From Victivallales bacterium (GTDB lineage Bacteria; Verrucomicrobiota; Lentisphaeria; Oligosphaerales; Oligosphaeraceae), in contig JAFRLP010000284.1 in assembly GCA_017431185.1 (NCBI GenBank), positions 1 to 48,017 on the forward strand: a stretch of DNA of 48,017 bases, written 5' to 3'. The translations under genes and the position numbers were made by a program. The notes below the pieces were generated by a model, which was not told where the DNA came from, did no database searches, and saw only the letters and a list, made by a program, of their open reading frames with translations. Of this stretch, positions 16,084 through 23,561 are shown piece after piece (the first letter of the stretch is position 1; each line of letters starts with the position of its first letter).

Positions 16084-18056
16084 GGCAACGGGACAAACCA
16101 CAGGCGAATGCGGTCAATGCAGTCATTCTGGTCTTTCAGGTAAAACTCCAATTCGCTTGTGCCAATGGGAACTGCAAAGGGAGTTTTTCCTCCCTTGGAA
16201 ACGCATAGCGTTCCGTGTCCCCCAGCGGCAAGGTTTTCCTTGAGTTTCAAATGCTGGAAATTGGCCTGTTCCTCCTTTCCCGCCTTATTCGTGACAGCCA
16301 GCACCTCGGCACTGCGGAGTTTTCCCTCAACCGAACAGTAAAGAATTCCATCTTGCTTTCGGGCATTCAGATTCCTGGTGATTGCACTGCCAGGACTGAC
16401 GTGGACAAGGTTCTTCAACACGGCTACAGGCCCGTCGCCATCGGATTTAAGGCGAATCGCGTGGTTCATCTCATAACCCGCGAAACCGTAGTGAAAAACC
16501 TCTCCCGCCTTTCCCAAGGCAACCGTGAAATAGGGACTGTTGTCAAATTCCTCATTGCAGAGTGGAATGCCTGGTTTCGTGGCGAAATCCGCCTCAAGAA
16601 GAGCACCGCCGCCCGCATCAAGAGCAACTGTCGCCTCCATGAAGAATTCGTCTTTTCTCACCAGGGAAAGAATCTGCGAACCGGCAATCTCCCTGACTTG
16701 ACGAATGTTCGCTGGCAGAAGAATCCTGGCATCCTGCGGATTGTCACAGTCATTGTTCACCACTATGCCATATAGTTTTTCAGAGCCTGGCAGCCTGAAG
16801 GTCTCGCTTGAAACGCCTTGGCCTGTTGGAAAAAACGCGGGAAAACCGTTTTTCCGCAGTTTGAGCAGAAGCATCTCATTTCGCCTCACCAAATGCATCA
16901 CCTTGGCGGAGGCAAGCATCTGCCTGGTCGGAGTACCGTCGAAATCCAGCATTCCCTCTCCGGGCGGAAGGTCGAAGTCCTGTTCCGCCAAAGGCTGTTT
17001 TCCCCAACTGGCCGCGCTCCTCTGCAACGCATCCCATTTTTCAATTTGCCGTAATAGTTCAGGGTCTTTGACATCCTCGGGCGGCGTTTCCAATGTCCTC
17101 GGCCCGTATAGCACGTAGAAGAATATTCCCTTGGCTCCGCAGCGCAAAGCCTCCCACGCCTGCCATCTGACCTCCCCTTCCGTCGGCATCCGCCAATGAT
17201 GATACCCCCCCGCCAACGCTCTGAAATGGTTGCCGACACGGTAGTGGCGCCCCCAATAGCTCTGGAAAATCTGACCGCAAAACCAATAATGCTTTCCATG
17301 AAGTTCGGACATTTTTCCCGCGTTGAACAATGCATTGGAAAGCAATGACTTTGACTCTTTGGGCGTATTGGGGCCATTGATGGAGCGGGGCGCGAAGAAA
17401 TAGTACATGTCGGTCATGATGACAGGGACGTTACAACCACGCATGTAGGTGGCGAACTGGCGATTCATCACGCTGAACACGCAGTCCCTTGCGGGGTCAA
17501 AGGCCTTTAACCTGTCCGAGACATAGTTGACCCACCCCAAATCGTGAAAAAGTGGTTCGTCCTTGAGGACATATCCAAGAAAGTTTCTCGCCCATCCGAG
17601 ACGCTCAACCTCATTTCGCGCAACCGCATCAATATCGGATATTCGCTTGAATGGATGGTAGAAAAAGGTCAACACCTTGCTTTCCAGAAGCACTTGAAGC
17701 CCATGTTTCTCCGCCAGGGCCAACAGGCGTGAAACATCGTCGTCAAAATGGATGACCCAAATGGTGTCGTAGCCATTCTCCCGAAGGAGTCTCATGGTGT
17801 GTTCCGCAAACTGCCATAATTCCATTCCAGCGCGTCTTCCTGTGAATTCCGTGCGTTCCCAAGGCCAGAATACGCCAGTTGGAATCACCTCTTTCAGATG
17901 TCTGGTCATGCAGACGCCCTGCGCAGTCCTGACGTCATTCCCAAATTCGCCCTGCGAAACATTGCCCAGTTCAGGTTCGCCGTCATGCTTTGGCTCCGCC
18001 GCGTCCAGAAGAAATGCCCCCAGCAGGATGAAACCGAAAAAAAAGATTCCTCTCAT
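16080..18056 (-). CDS. Secreted TIM-barrel glycosidase-like protein, family not recognised
   Basis: 658 residues from the ATG at 18056, with AGGAGG 9 nt upstream. The signal peptide is clear (MRGIFFFGFILLGAFLLDAA). Segments typical of (beta/alpha)8 glycosidases follow: YDTIWVIHFDDD, FLGYVLKDEPLFHDLG with a candidate acid Glu, VPVIMTDMYYFF, and CGAKGIFFYVLYGP. These resemble GH42-type beta-galactosidase-like proteins, but I cannot name a family. The C-terminal third looks like beta-sandwich modules. It lies 17 nt after the pseudopilin and its stop overlaps the start of the next gene, so the two are translated together. Export, operon partners and GH28 downstream suggest action on a pectic or host glycan. 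Confidence 0.7.
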   Translation of the reverse strand: MRGIFFFGFILLGAFLLDAAEPKHDGEPELGNVSQGEFGNDVRTAQGVCMTRHLKEVIPTGVFWPWERTEFTGRRAGMELWQFAEHTMRLLRENGYDTIWVIHFDDDVSRLLALAEKHGLQVLLESKVLTFFYHPFKRISDIDAVARNEVERLGWARNFLGYVLKDEPLFHDLGWVNYVSDRLKAFDPARDCVFSVMNRQFATYMRGCNVPVIMTDMYYFFAPRSINGPNTPKESKSLLSNALFNAGKMSELHGKHYWFCGQIFQSYWGRHYRVGNHFRALAGGYHHWRMPTEGEVRWQAWEALRCGAKGIFFYVLYGPRTLETPPEDVKDPELLRQIEKWDALQRSAASWGKQPLAEQDFDLPPGEGMLDFDGTPTRQMLASAKVMHLVRRNEMLLLKLRKNGFPAFFPTGQGVSSETFRLPGSEKLYGIVVNNDCDNPQDARILLPANIRQVREIAGSQILSLVRKDEFFMEATVALDAGGGALLEADFATKPGIPLCNEEFDNSPYFTVALGKAGEVFHYGFAGYEMNHAIRLKSDGDGPVAVLKNLVHVSPGSAITRNLNARKQDGILYCSVEGKLRSAEVLAVTNKAGKEEQANFQHLKLKENLAAGGHGTLCVSKGGKTPFAVPIGTSELEFYLKDQNDCIDRIRLWFVPLP

Positions 18057-18073
18057 GCCATGGTCCTCCTAAC

Positions 18074-18835
18074 TCAATAGGTTATCATGGAATTGTAATG
18101 GAGCGGATAGTGATATGAACTTTCAGGACCAACCGTGACCTTGCCCTTCTCCGATTGCACATTGCCACCGACGCATAGCACATTGCCAGTCCTGCCATGA
18201 TGCTCCATGCTGAAAAAATTTCCGCCGAACTCCTCAAATCCATAATAGAACACATTATCCTGTCCCCGCGGCTCCGTGTCAAACAGGAACGGGATGGACG
18301 AAGACGAATGCGAGTCACTTCCCTCCTTGTAGGCATTGTAGTGGGTTCTCCCCTGGTACAAGTCACCAAGTTGCCTGGTCATGCAGTAGCTTCGATTGTA
18401 GTCCTTGCCGCCCTTGATTGTCCAGGAGTACCTGTAATACGCGGCAGTGGGCCAGGATGTCCCCGCCTTCGTGGTGAAGTCACCAGGGCAATTCAGCAGC
18501 TTCCAATCCGGCACATAGGCGAGAAAGACCGTCCAACTGGGATACCCCGGGTTGACGGGAAGATAGCCGTCCTGCTCATCCGTATATAATGCCAGGCACA
18601 ATCCAAACTGCCTGAGGTTGGAACGGCAGCTGGTGCTTCTCGCCGCATCCCTGGCCTTGCTCAAGGCAGGCAACAGCATCGCCGCCAGCACGCTGATGAT
18701 GGCGATGACGACAAGCAATTCAATGAGCGTGAAGGACAAATGCTTTCCAATGCGAGCAGAGTGGAATGTCTTTGTCGCATCCAGAAGCAATCCGCCGAGG
18801 ACGTCCGAGGTGTTGTCTCTCTGTCTATTTTTCAT
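18074..18835 (-). CDS. Type II pseudopilin-like protein (H-X9-GG end), module 2
   Basis: 253 residues from the ATG at 18835, which has GGAGAG upstream. A 34-residue leader, unusually long, precedes the prepilin segment [21 protein letters not shown]; Ser replaces the usual Gly before Phe35. The globular domain has several Cys residues and ends with [12 protein letters not shown], so the H-X9-DG motif has become H-X9-GG. It is the first structural gene of module 2, downstream of a strong promoter at 18971-18998 and followed 17 nt later by the secreted TIM-barrel-like gene. Its role is inferred to be a surface or pseudopilus component dedicated to this module. Confidence 0.88.
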   Translation of the reverse strand: MKNRQRDNTSDVLGGLLLDATKTFHSARIGKHLSFTLIELLVVIAIISVLAAMLLPALSKARDAARSTSCRSNLRQFGLCLALYTDEQDGYLPVNPGYPSWTVFLAYVPDWKLLNCPGDFTTKAGTSWPTAAYYRYSWTIKGGKDYNRSYCMTRQLGDLYQGRTHYNAYKEGSDSHSSSSIPFLFDTEPRGQDNVFYYGFEEFGGNFFSMEHHGRTGNVLCVGGNVQSEKGKVTVGPESSYHYPLHYNSMITY

Positions 18836-18970
18836 GTGTTCTCTCCGTTTTTGGAGTTGAAAAGCGGAAAAGGAAAGACGCCGATGCGGGGGAAATGGTT
18901 CAGGGCATGATGCCACCCCCCGACAGCATGGTGGTGTCCGCCATGGGGCATGCTGCCTTTCCGCTTGGAT

Positions 18971-18998
18971 ATTATACCAGTCTCCCAGATGATTTCAA
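18971..18998 (-). promoter_or_regulatory. Promoter of the module 2 operon
   Basis: On the minus strand, -35 TTGAAA (18998-18993), 16-bp spacer, -10 TATAAT (18976-18971). RNA would start near 18964, giving a 5' leader of about 130 nt before the pseudopilin. Confidence 0.7.
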
Positions 18999-19026
18999 TT
19001 GCAAGAAAGCGCAAATATTCTTCCAA

Positions 19027-19041
19027 GGTAGGATAAAATTC
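19027..19041 (-). promoter_or_regulatory. Shared upstream motif TGAATTTTATCCTAC
   Basis: It lies about 30 bp upstream of the -35 of the module 2 operon and matches 14 of 15 bases of TGATTTTTATCCTAC in the leader of the GntR-type regulator gene. It is a candidate binding site for that regulator. Confidence 0.4.
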
Positions 19042-20083
19042 ATCGTCTGGGCGGACAGGGCGGAATCTCGCAGTCCAGAGCGTGTGGCCTGACCAGAAGC
19101 CGCTGGACGGGACGCTCGTGAAGCCCCAGAATGACCTCCCGCAGGAAATCGTAGCCGTAGCCCCAGAGTCTCCACTGGGCAAACATGGAGTGGTAGCAGC
19201 GGCAATTGCCCTGCTGGCTATGCCGTTTCTGGCGATTGCTTTCGCAGAGCACCCAGAAATCAGGCGGCAGCGGAAATCTGCCTTTTTCGCGGATGCGGGC
19301 CATCTCCTCGCGCAGGTCGGCGATGGAGAGCATGACCTCCGGAAAAGGTTTGCACCGGCATATAGCCGACAATTTCCCCTCCAGATTTTCCCGCAGGGGA
19401 CGGTTCCAGGCGGAAAGCACCCTGTCGCATTTGTCCACAGGCAGCCCCAATGAGCGCTTGACTTTGCAGAACGTCTTCAGGGCCAGTTCGTTGTACCCCT
19501 CCATTCGCCCCGAGAAGAAGTAGGTGATGTGCCGATACCCCGCCTTCATCAGAGGCTCCAGAAGCCAGCGCATGTCGCGCTCCAAGTCATAGTCGATGGA
19601 GTTGACTGCGGGCGACAGAATGGGCAACTGGTTGCAGGAGACAAACGGAATCCCCTTCTTCTGGAGGAGATTCGCCATTTCCACGGTCAAGGCGCTGTTC
19701 ATGAACAGCACGCCAATGGGCTGCAGCTCCGCCAGAGCACACCGGAAATCCTGGAACGTCAGTCCCGCGCAATACACGGGAGTGAAGCCGTCCAGGCGGA
19801 TTTCCCGTTGCAGTCGCTCCGTATCCGCCGAAAGGACGCCCGACACTATCAGCACTCTTCCTGTGACAAGCGCGGACGTGTCTATCTCCAGCCCCGTGCG
19901 CAGGGACCGGCAACGCAATATGCCCCGCCCCACAAGCGGACGCAGCGCCTCGGTCATCGTCTGGCGCGCCACCTTGAACTCATTTTGCAGACTGCCGTTG
20001 TCCGGCAGTCTCCCCGTGTACAGACCGCGCCGAATCCGACGCTCTATCTCAACCGTGATGCCTGGTGCCTTTGCAGGGTACAT
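19040..20083 (-). CDS. GntR-type regulator with LacI-like effector domain, module 2
   Basis: 347 residues from the ATG at 20083 (a TTG two codons upstream is less likely). The winged helix spans about 8-68 (GITVEIERRIRRGLYTGRL, VARQTMTEALRPLVGRGIL). It is followed by a periplasmic-binding-like domain (RVLIVSGVLS, PIGVLFMNSALTVEMAN, GIPFVSCNQLP, YRHITYFFSGRMEGY). The domain order matches the regulator of module 1, but the sequences are quite different. It is co-directional with, and 204 bp upstream of, the module 2 operon. A motif in its leader recurs upstream of that operon's promoter, so it probably controls both. The inducer is unknown. Confidence 0.85.
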   Translation of the reverse strand: MYPAKAPGITVEIERRIRRGLYTGRLPDNGSLQNEFKVARQTMTEALRPLVGRGILRCRSLRTGLEIDTSALVTGRVLIVSGVLSADTERLQREIRLDGFTPVYCAGLTFQDFRCALAELQPIGVLFMNSALTVEMANLLQKKGIPFVSCNQLPILSPAVNSIDYDLERDMRWLLEPLMKAGYRHITYFFSGRMEGYNELALKTFCKVKRSLGLPVDKCDRVLSAWNRPLRENLEGKLSAICRCKPFPEVMLSIADLREEMARIREKGRFPLPPDFWVLCESNRQKRHSQQGNCRCYHSMFAQWRLWGYGYDFLREVILGLHERPVQRLLVRPHALDCEIPPCPPRR

Positions 20084-20101
20084 TGCCAAAAATCGTTGAA
20101 A

Positions 20102-20116
20102 GTAGGATAAAAATCA
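20102..20116 (-). promoter_or_regulatory. Shared motif TGATTTTTATCCTAC in the GntR regulator leader
   Basis: It lies 19-33 bp upstream of the start codon and downstream of the predicted RNA start, and it pairs with the copy at 19027-19041. Similarity continues for about 15 more bases, which suggests a real site. Confidence 0.4.
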
Positions 20117-20161
20117 CTGGTTTTCCCGTCGTCGGAAGGCAGATGCCAAAGGACACCACCT

Positions 20162-20189
20162 AATGTACAAGCCCCTAAAACAAAAACAA
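20162..20189 (-). promoter_or_regulatory. Promoter of the module 2 GntR-type regulator
   Basis: On the minus strand, -35 TTGTTT (20189-20184), 16-bp spacer, -10 TACATT (20167-20162). The 371-bp gap 20084-20454 otherwise holds the 23-bp tandem repeats and the fold-back element, with no convincing gene. Confidence 0.5.
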
Positions 20190-20236
20190 ATGCCGCCCTC
20201 GCTTTTTAAGTCATTTTTTCTTGAGCGCCAAGTAGG

Positions 20237-20299
20237 AACTCCGAACTTTGGCGTTTTTCCACTCCGAACTTTGGCGACTCTCCACTCCGAACTTTGGCG
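20237..20299. repeat. Three 17-bp direct repeats at an exact 23-bp period
   Basis: ACTCCGAACTTTGGCG occurs in copies at 20237-20253, 20260-20276 and 20283-20299, separated by 6-bp spacers that differ. The first base of the first copy differs. It directly precedes the fold-back element. Confidence 0.8.
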
Positions 20300-20307
20300 G
20301 ATCAGGA

Positions 20308-20452
20308 GTAATCCCTCAGTCACTGATACTGGCCAGATGCCGTATTGGCCGCGCGGAGCGTGGCCTGCCAAACCCGTCTGTGACACCAAGCACGAGTGGC
20401 GGGTTTGGCAGACTGCGCTTCGCGCGATCAGTATCAGTCGGTGAGGGATTAC
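20308..20452. mobile_element. 145-bp fold-back (MITE-like) element
   Basis: Long imperfect inverted repeat. The left arm GTAATCCCTCA...ACTGATACTG (20308-20331) and the right arm are complementary over the outer ~24 bp. After about 16 extra bases in the left arm they pair again over GCGCG-AGCG and CTGCCAAACCCG. The whole element can form one long hairpin. Its right end lies 2 bp from the stop codon of the tandem-repeat gene, where it could also stop transcription. No coding sequence is recognised. Confidence 0.7.
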
Positions 20453-20454
20453 GC

Positions 20455-21354
20455 TCAGGAAATACCGATTGCGGCGGCGCCGTCACCGCGCCTTGTGGCA
20501 AACTTCGGGTGTCTTTGGAGAAGCGTCTCCCAGTCATCCTCCCCCAGCTTGTCCCAGGCGCAGAAATCGGCCCAGAAGGGCTGTTCCTGAAGGAGAGCGC
20601 TCCAGTCCTCGCCGTCAAAAATGTCCCATGGGCATCTGTCGCCGAACTGGGGCTGTTCGAGAAGCAGATTCACCCAGTCCTCGTCATCCAGAGCATCACA
20701 ACGGCAATGGCTTGCCATTTGCGGTCTAATCTGCAGAAGTCTGCTCCAGTCCTCGCCATCCAGCAGTTCCCACCTGCATCGGCTGGCGAATTGGGGCTGT
20801 TTCAAAAGAAGGTCAGTCCAGTCATTTCCGTTCAAGGCGTCCCACTGGCAGATGTCGGTGAATCCAGGCTGCCTTTGCAGCAGGAGTGACCAACTGGAGC
20901 CAGTGATTTTCCTCCAGTTGCAATGGGGCGCCAACTGCGTCCTATGGCCAACCAGAGTGGCCCAGGTGTCCCCGTCCCATTTCATCCTCTGCTCCGCAGG
21001 ACATCTGTCGATGAACTGGGGTTCGCTATGCAACAGCGTCATCCATTCGCTTACTTCAAATCGCGAGAAATCGCAGAACTCCGCGAATTGGGGCTGCCAT
21101 GTAAGCAGATGAGCCAAGGTAATGACATGGATCTTATCCCAATCGCGAAATTTCTCGGCGAATTGCGGCTGGTCCTCCAACAAGCCAGCCCAGTCTCTCG
21201 CATCCAATTTTTCCCAGTCGCATTTGTCCGCAAACTGTGGCTGTTCACACAGCAGACATAACCAATCACATCCGTCCAGGCTATCCCAGTTGCTGAAACG
21301 GTCTGCGAACTGCGGATGGTACATCAGCAGACGCCTCCAATCGATGCTCCTCAT
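20455..21354 (-). CDS. QPQFAD 24-residue tandem-repeat protein, C-terminal part beyond an in-frame UGA
   Basis: 299 residues if started at the ATG at 21354, but that ATG has no ribosome site. It lies six codons after, and in the same frame as, the UGA ending the next upstream gene. The protein is about eleven repeats of roughly 24 residues with the pattern CDWxxLDGxDWxxLLxxQPQFADR, one Cys and two Trp per repeat. The regular spacing suggests a two-helix solenoid (inference), probably a binding scaffold. It contains no transmembrane segment, signal peptide or catalytic motif. The second repeat gene at 38733 aligns with this half from end to end and continues across the UGA position. I do not recognise a named family. 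Confidence 0.7.
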   Translation of the reverse strand: MRSIDWRRLLMYHPQFADRFSNWDSLDGCDWLCLLCEQPQFADKCDWEKLDARDWAGLLEDQPQFAEKFRDWDKIHVITLAHLLTWQPQFAEFCDFSRFEVSEWMTLLHSEPQFIDRCPAEQRMKWDGDTWATLVGHRTQLAPHCNWRKITGSSWSLLLQRQPGFTDICQWDALNGNDWTDLLLKQPQFASRCRWELLDGEDWSRLLQIRPQMASHCRCDALDDEDWVNLLLEQPQFGDRCPWDIFDGEDWSALLQEQPFWADFCAWDKLGEDDWETLLQRHPKFATRRGDGAAAIGIS

Positions 21355-21372
21355 TTCAGTCCAGAAATGGTG

Positions 21373-22119
21373 TCAGTCGGCAAGTTCAGGCAAAAAAGAA
21401 ATGATGTCTGTCTTCTCGTCATTGTCCAGTCTTTCCCACTGCAATTTGTCAGCGAACTGGGGTTGTTCTTTCAGCAGTTCGCTCCAGCAGGGGAAATGGG
21501 GTTGGTCATCATATAGTTTCTCCCAATCACAGTGTTCGGCGAACTGCGGCTGCCATACAAGAAGTCTGCACCAGTCCATGCCATTCAATTTTGCCCATTC
21601 GCAGTGTTTGGCGAACTGGGGTTGTTCCTCCAGAAGATACAACCAATTCTCGCCGTCGAATCTGTCCCAGCAGGCGCATCTGTCGCCGAACTGGGGCTGA
21701 TGCTGCAAAAGAGACTCCCAGTCATCAGGGGAGAACTCGTCCCAGCAAGAGCATTGCCCGGCAAACTGCGGAGCGGCCTCCAGAAGACTCCGCCACACCT
21801 TCGCGTTCCTCTTTCTGGCGGGGCACCTGTCCGCGAACTGTGGCTGGTTGCCAAGCAGGCACTCCCAATCCGAACTCCGCAGCATCTCCCAGGGGCATCT
21901 GTCCGCGAACTGGGGCTGATGCTTCAAGAGAATCGCCCAGTCCTCTCCGTCAAGTTTCTCCCAGTCGCAGTGTTCGGCATATTCAGGGTGGCTTTCGAGG
22001 AGTTCACACCACAGTTCACCGTCGAATTTTTCCCAATCGCATTGCTTCGCCGTTTCGGGGTGCTTCTTGAGCGTAAGCATCAATCCAACGGATTCTTCGG
22101 AATAATCGTCTGTTTCCAT
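21373..22119 (-). CDS. QPQFAD 24-residue tandem-repeat protein, N-terminal part
   Basis: 248 residues from the ATG at 22119, preceded by GGGAG at 7 nt. A short acidic start (METDDYSEESVG) leads into about eight 24-25-residue repeats, e.g. CDWEKLDGEDWAILLKHQ and CPWEMLRSSDWECLLGNQ, each followed by PQFADR. One repeat has a 5-residue insertion. The last segment (LQWERLDNDEKTDIISFLPE) ends at a TGA, after which the same frame resumes as the 20455-21354 gene. The corresponding place in the paralogue at 38733 encodes Gln and reads through. The product is either a short protein or the first half of a 553-residue protein. A candidate promoter, TTGCTT-16-TACATT, lies about 80-110 bp upstream. It is divergent from the dehydrogenase at 22367. 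Confidence 0.72.
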   Translation of the reverse strand: METDDYSEESVGLMLTLKKHPETAKQCDWEKFDGELWCELLESHPEYAEHCDWEKLDGEDWAILLKHQPQFADRCPWEMLRSSDWECLLGNQPQFADRCPARKRNAKVWRSLLEAAPQFAGQCSCWDEFSPDDWESLLQHQPQFGDRCACWDRFDGENWLYLLEEQPQFAKHCEWAKLNGMDWCRLLVWQPQFAEHCDWEKLYDDQPHFPCWSELLKEQPQFADKLQWERLDNDEKTDIISFLPELAD

Positions 22120-22295
22120 TTCTTTCTCCCAGTGTGCTGTTCTCCCAAGGGCAGGCAACGGAAATGTCCTGGATGCTGAAAATCACGTGTGTCAAATGTA
22201 CCATTTCCTACCAGAAAAGCAAGCGGCATCCGCGCAATTCCATCATTTCCCTATCACGACAATCCGAATAATTTTGGAAAATGCCCCCCCTGCTC

Positions 22296-22323
22296 TTGCG
22301 TCACACATAAAATTGGTTATAGT
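22296..22323 (+). promoter_or_regulatory. Promoter of the dehydrogenase-dehydrogenase-enolase operon
   Basis: -35 TTGCGT (22296-22301), 16-bp spacer, -10 TATAGT (22318-22323). The RNA start near 22330 falls at the edge of the palindrome described next. Confidence 0.6.
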
Positions 22324-22330
22324 ATTCCAC

Positions 22331-22346
22331 TGACCAATTCTGGTCA
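22331..22346. promoter_or_regulatory. Candidate operator TGACCAATTCTGGTCA
   Basis: A palindrome with 6-bp perfect arms and a 4-bp centre, directly downstream of the -10 box and 20 bp before the first start codon. This is a classic repressor position. No dedicated regulator gene is adjacent. Confidence 0.5.
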
Positions 22347-22366
22347 ATTTTCCAATGAGGACAGCC

Positions 22367-23536
22367 ATGAGCAAGCGACTGACAGCGGCGCAGATAGGTT
22401 GTGGCAAATTCGCCACCTCCAATGATTTTCCCAACCTGACCCAGCATCCCGACGTGGATCTGAAATGGGCGTGCGACATCAACCTCGACAATGCCCGGAA
22501 AGTGGCGGGCGAATTCGGAGTTCCGCAGGTGACCAGCGACTTCATGGACATCGTGAAGGATCCGCAGGTGGATTTCATCAAAATCGCGACCACGCACGAG
22601 GTTCATCTTCCCATCATCGAGGCGGCGGCGGCGGCGGGCAAGCACATCTTCTGCGAGAAGCCCATGGCGATGGTGGACGCCGAGGCGTACCGCATCATCC
22701 GCGCGGTGCGCAAGGCGGGCGTCAAACTATGCGTCGACTTCAATCGCCGCATGTCCCCCGCATTGCAGGCGCTGCGCGCCAAGTGGCTGGCGCACGCCGC
22801 CAATCCCCGGCACAATCCCTGGCAGTATGTCGAGGTGAAACGCGCGCCGCTGGCGGAGGAGAATCTGGCGCACCTGAACATCCGCATCCAGGACGAAAGC
22901 GCGTCCTACGGAGTGGGGCACCTCGACCCCCTTCACGGCGGCGGGCTCATCATCGGCGAAACCGTCCACTGGCTGGATTTGGCGTGCTGGTTCTTCGCGC
23001 CGCTGCTTCCTGACCAGATTACCGCCTGGGGTTCCTCCCGCCTTTCGCATGGTTTGAACCTGCGTTTCCAGGGCGGGGCCAACATGACCCTGGACTTCTC
23101 CTGCTCAGGGACCTTCGACTTCCCGAAGGAACTCTACGAGGTCACCCATAACGCGGCGCTGTTCCGCTCCCTCGCCTTCGTGGAGAACAACTACTACGGG
23201 ATGCCGGACAATGCGACGGAATACTTCCCGCTCCAGGAGGATGGCCATCCCGAACTGGGAGAGGGCTTTGCCGCCTACATGGCCAAGTACCGTCTCAGGA
23301 CCCAGGAGGTCTCGGACCTCAAGAGCGCCGAGGACGCCGTGCCGTTCAAGCCGGACAAGGGCCATCGCGCCATGCTGGACGCCTTTGTCAAGTGCATCCA
23401 GAACGACACGCCCTCCCCCTGCGACGAACTGGCGGGATTCCGGGCGACCTACCTGGCCCAGCGTTGCATCCAGGCGATGGAACTGGGGCAGACTCTGCCC
23501 ATTCCACTGGAGAAAATCACACCGATATTCGCCTGA
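22367..23536 (+). CDS. Gfo/Idh/MocA-family oxidoreductase
   Basis: 389 residues. The ATG at 22367 is chosen because GAGGA lies 6 nt upstream; that GAGGA sits within an earlier in-frame ATG context at 22355. The Rossmann start is AAQIGCGKFA, the catalytic segment is FCEKPMAM, and a substrate-domain His/Asp pair appears in GGGLIIGETVHWLDLACWF. It is the first gene of a three-gene operon with another family member 25 nt downstream and an enolase-superfamily enzyme after that. The family oxidises or isomerises sugars and sugar acids with NAD(P). Paired dehydrogenases commonly perform successive oxidation and reduction or epimerisation steps (inference). The substrate is unknown. Confidence 0.9.
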   Translation: MSKRLTAAQIGCGKFATSNDFPNLTQHPDVDLKWACDINLDNARKVAGEFGVPQVTSDFMDIVKDPQVDFIKIATTHEVHLPIIEAAAAAGKHIFCEKPMAMVDAEAYRIIRAVRKAGVKLCVDFNRRMSPALQALRAKWLAHAANPRHNPWQYVEVKRAPLAEENLAHLNIRIQDESASYGVGHLDPLHGGGLIIGETVHWLDLACWFFAPLLPDQITAWGSSRLSHGLNLRFQGGANMTLDFSCSGTFDFPKELYEVTHNAALFRSLAFVENNYYGMPDNATEYFPLQEDGHPELGEGFAAYMAKYRLRTQEVSDLKSAEDAVPFKPDKGHRAMLDAFVKCIQNDTPSPCDELAGFRATYLAQRCIQAMELGQTLPIPLEKITPIFA

Positions 23537-23561
23537 AACACAATTGACAAGGAGACCCGCC

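Noticed and set aside
20114..20389. Small minus-strand gene across the 23-bp repeats
   Set aside because: Its sequence is set by the direct repeats and half of the fold-back element, with no start signal.
21373..21375. UGA encoding selenocysteine or a reassigned UGA code
   Set aside because: Many genes here end at TGA in sensible places. The paralogue has Gln at this position, not Cys, and I saw no obvious SECIS-like stem just downstream, though I could not fold the RNA.
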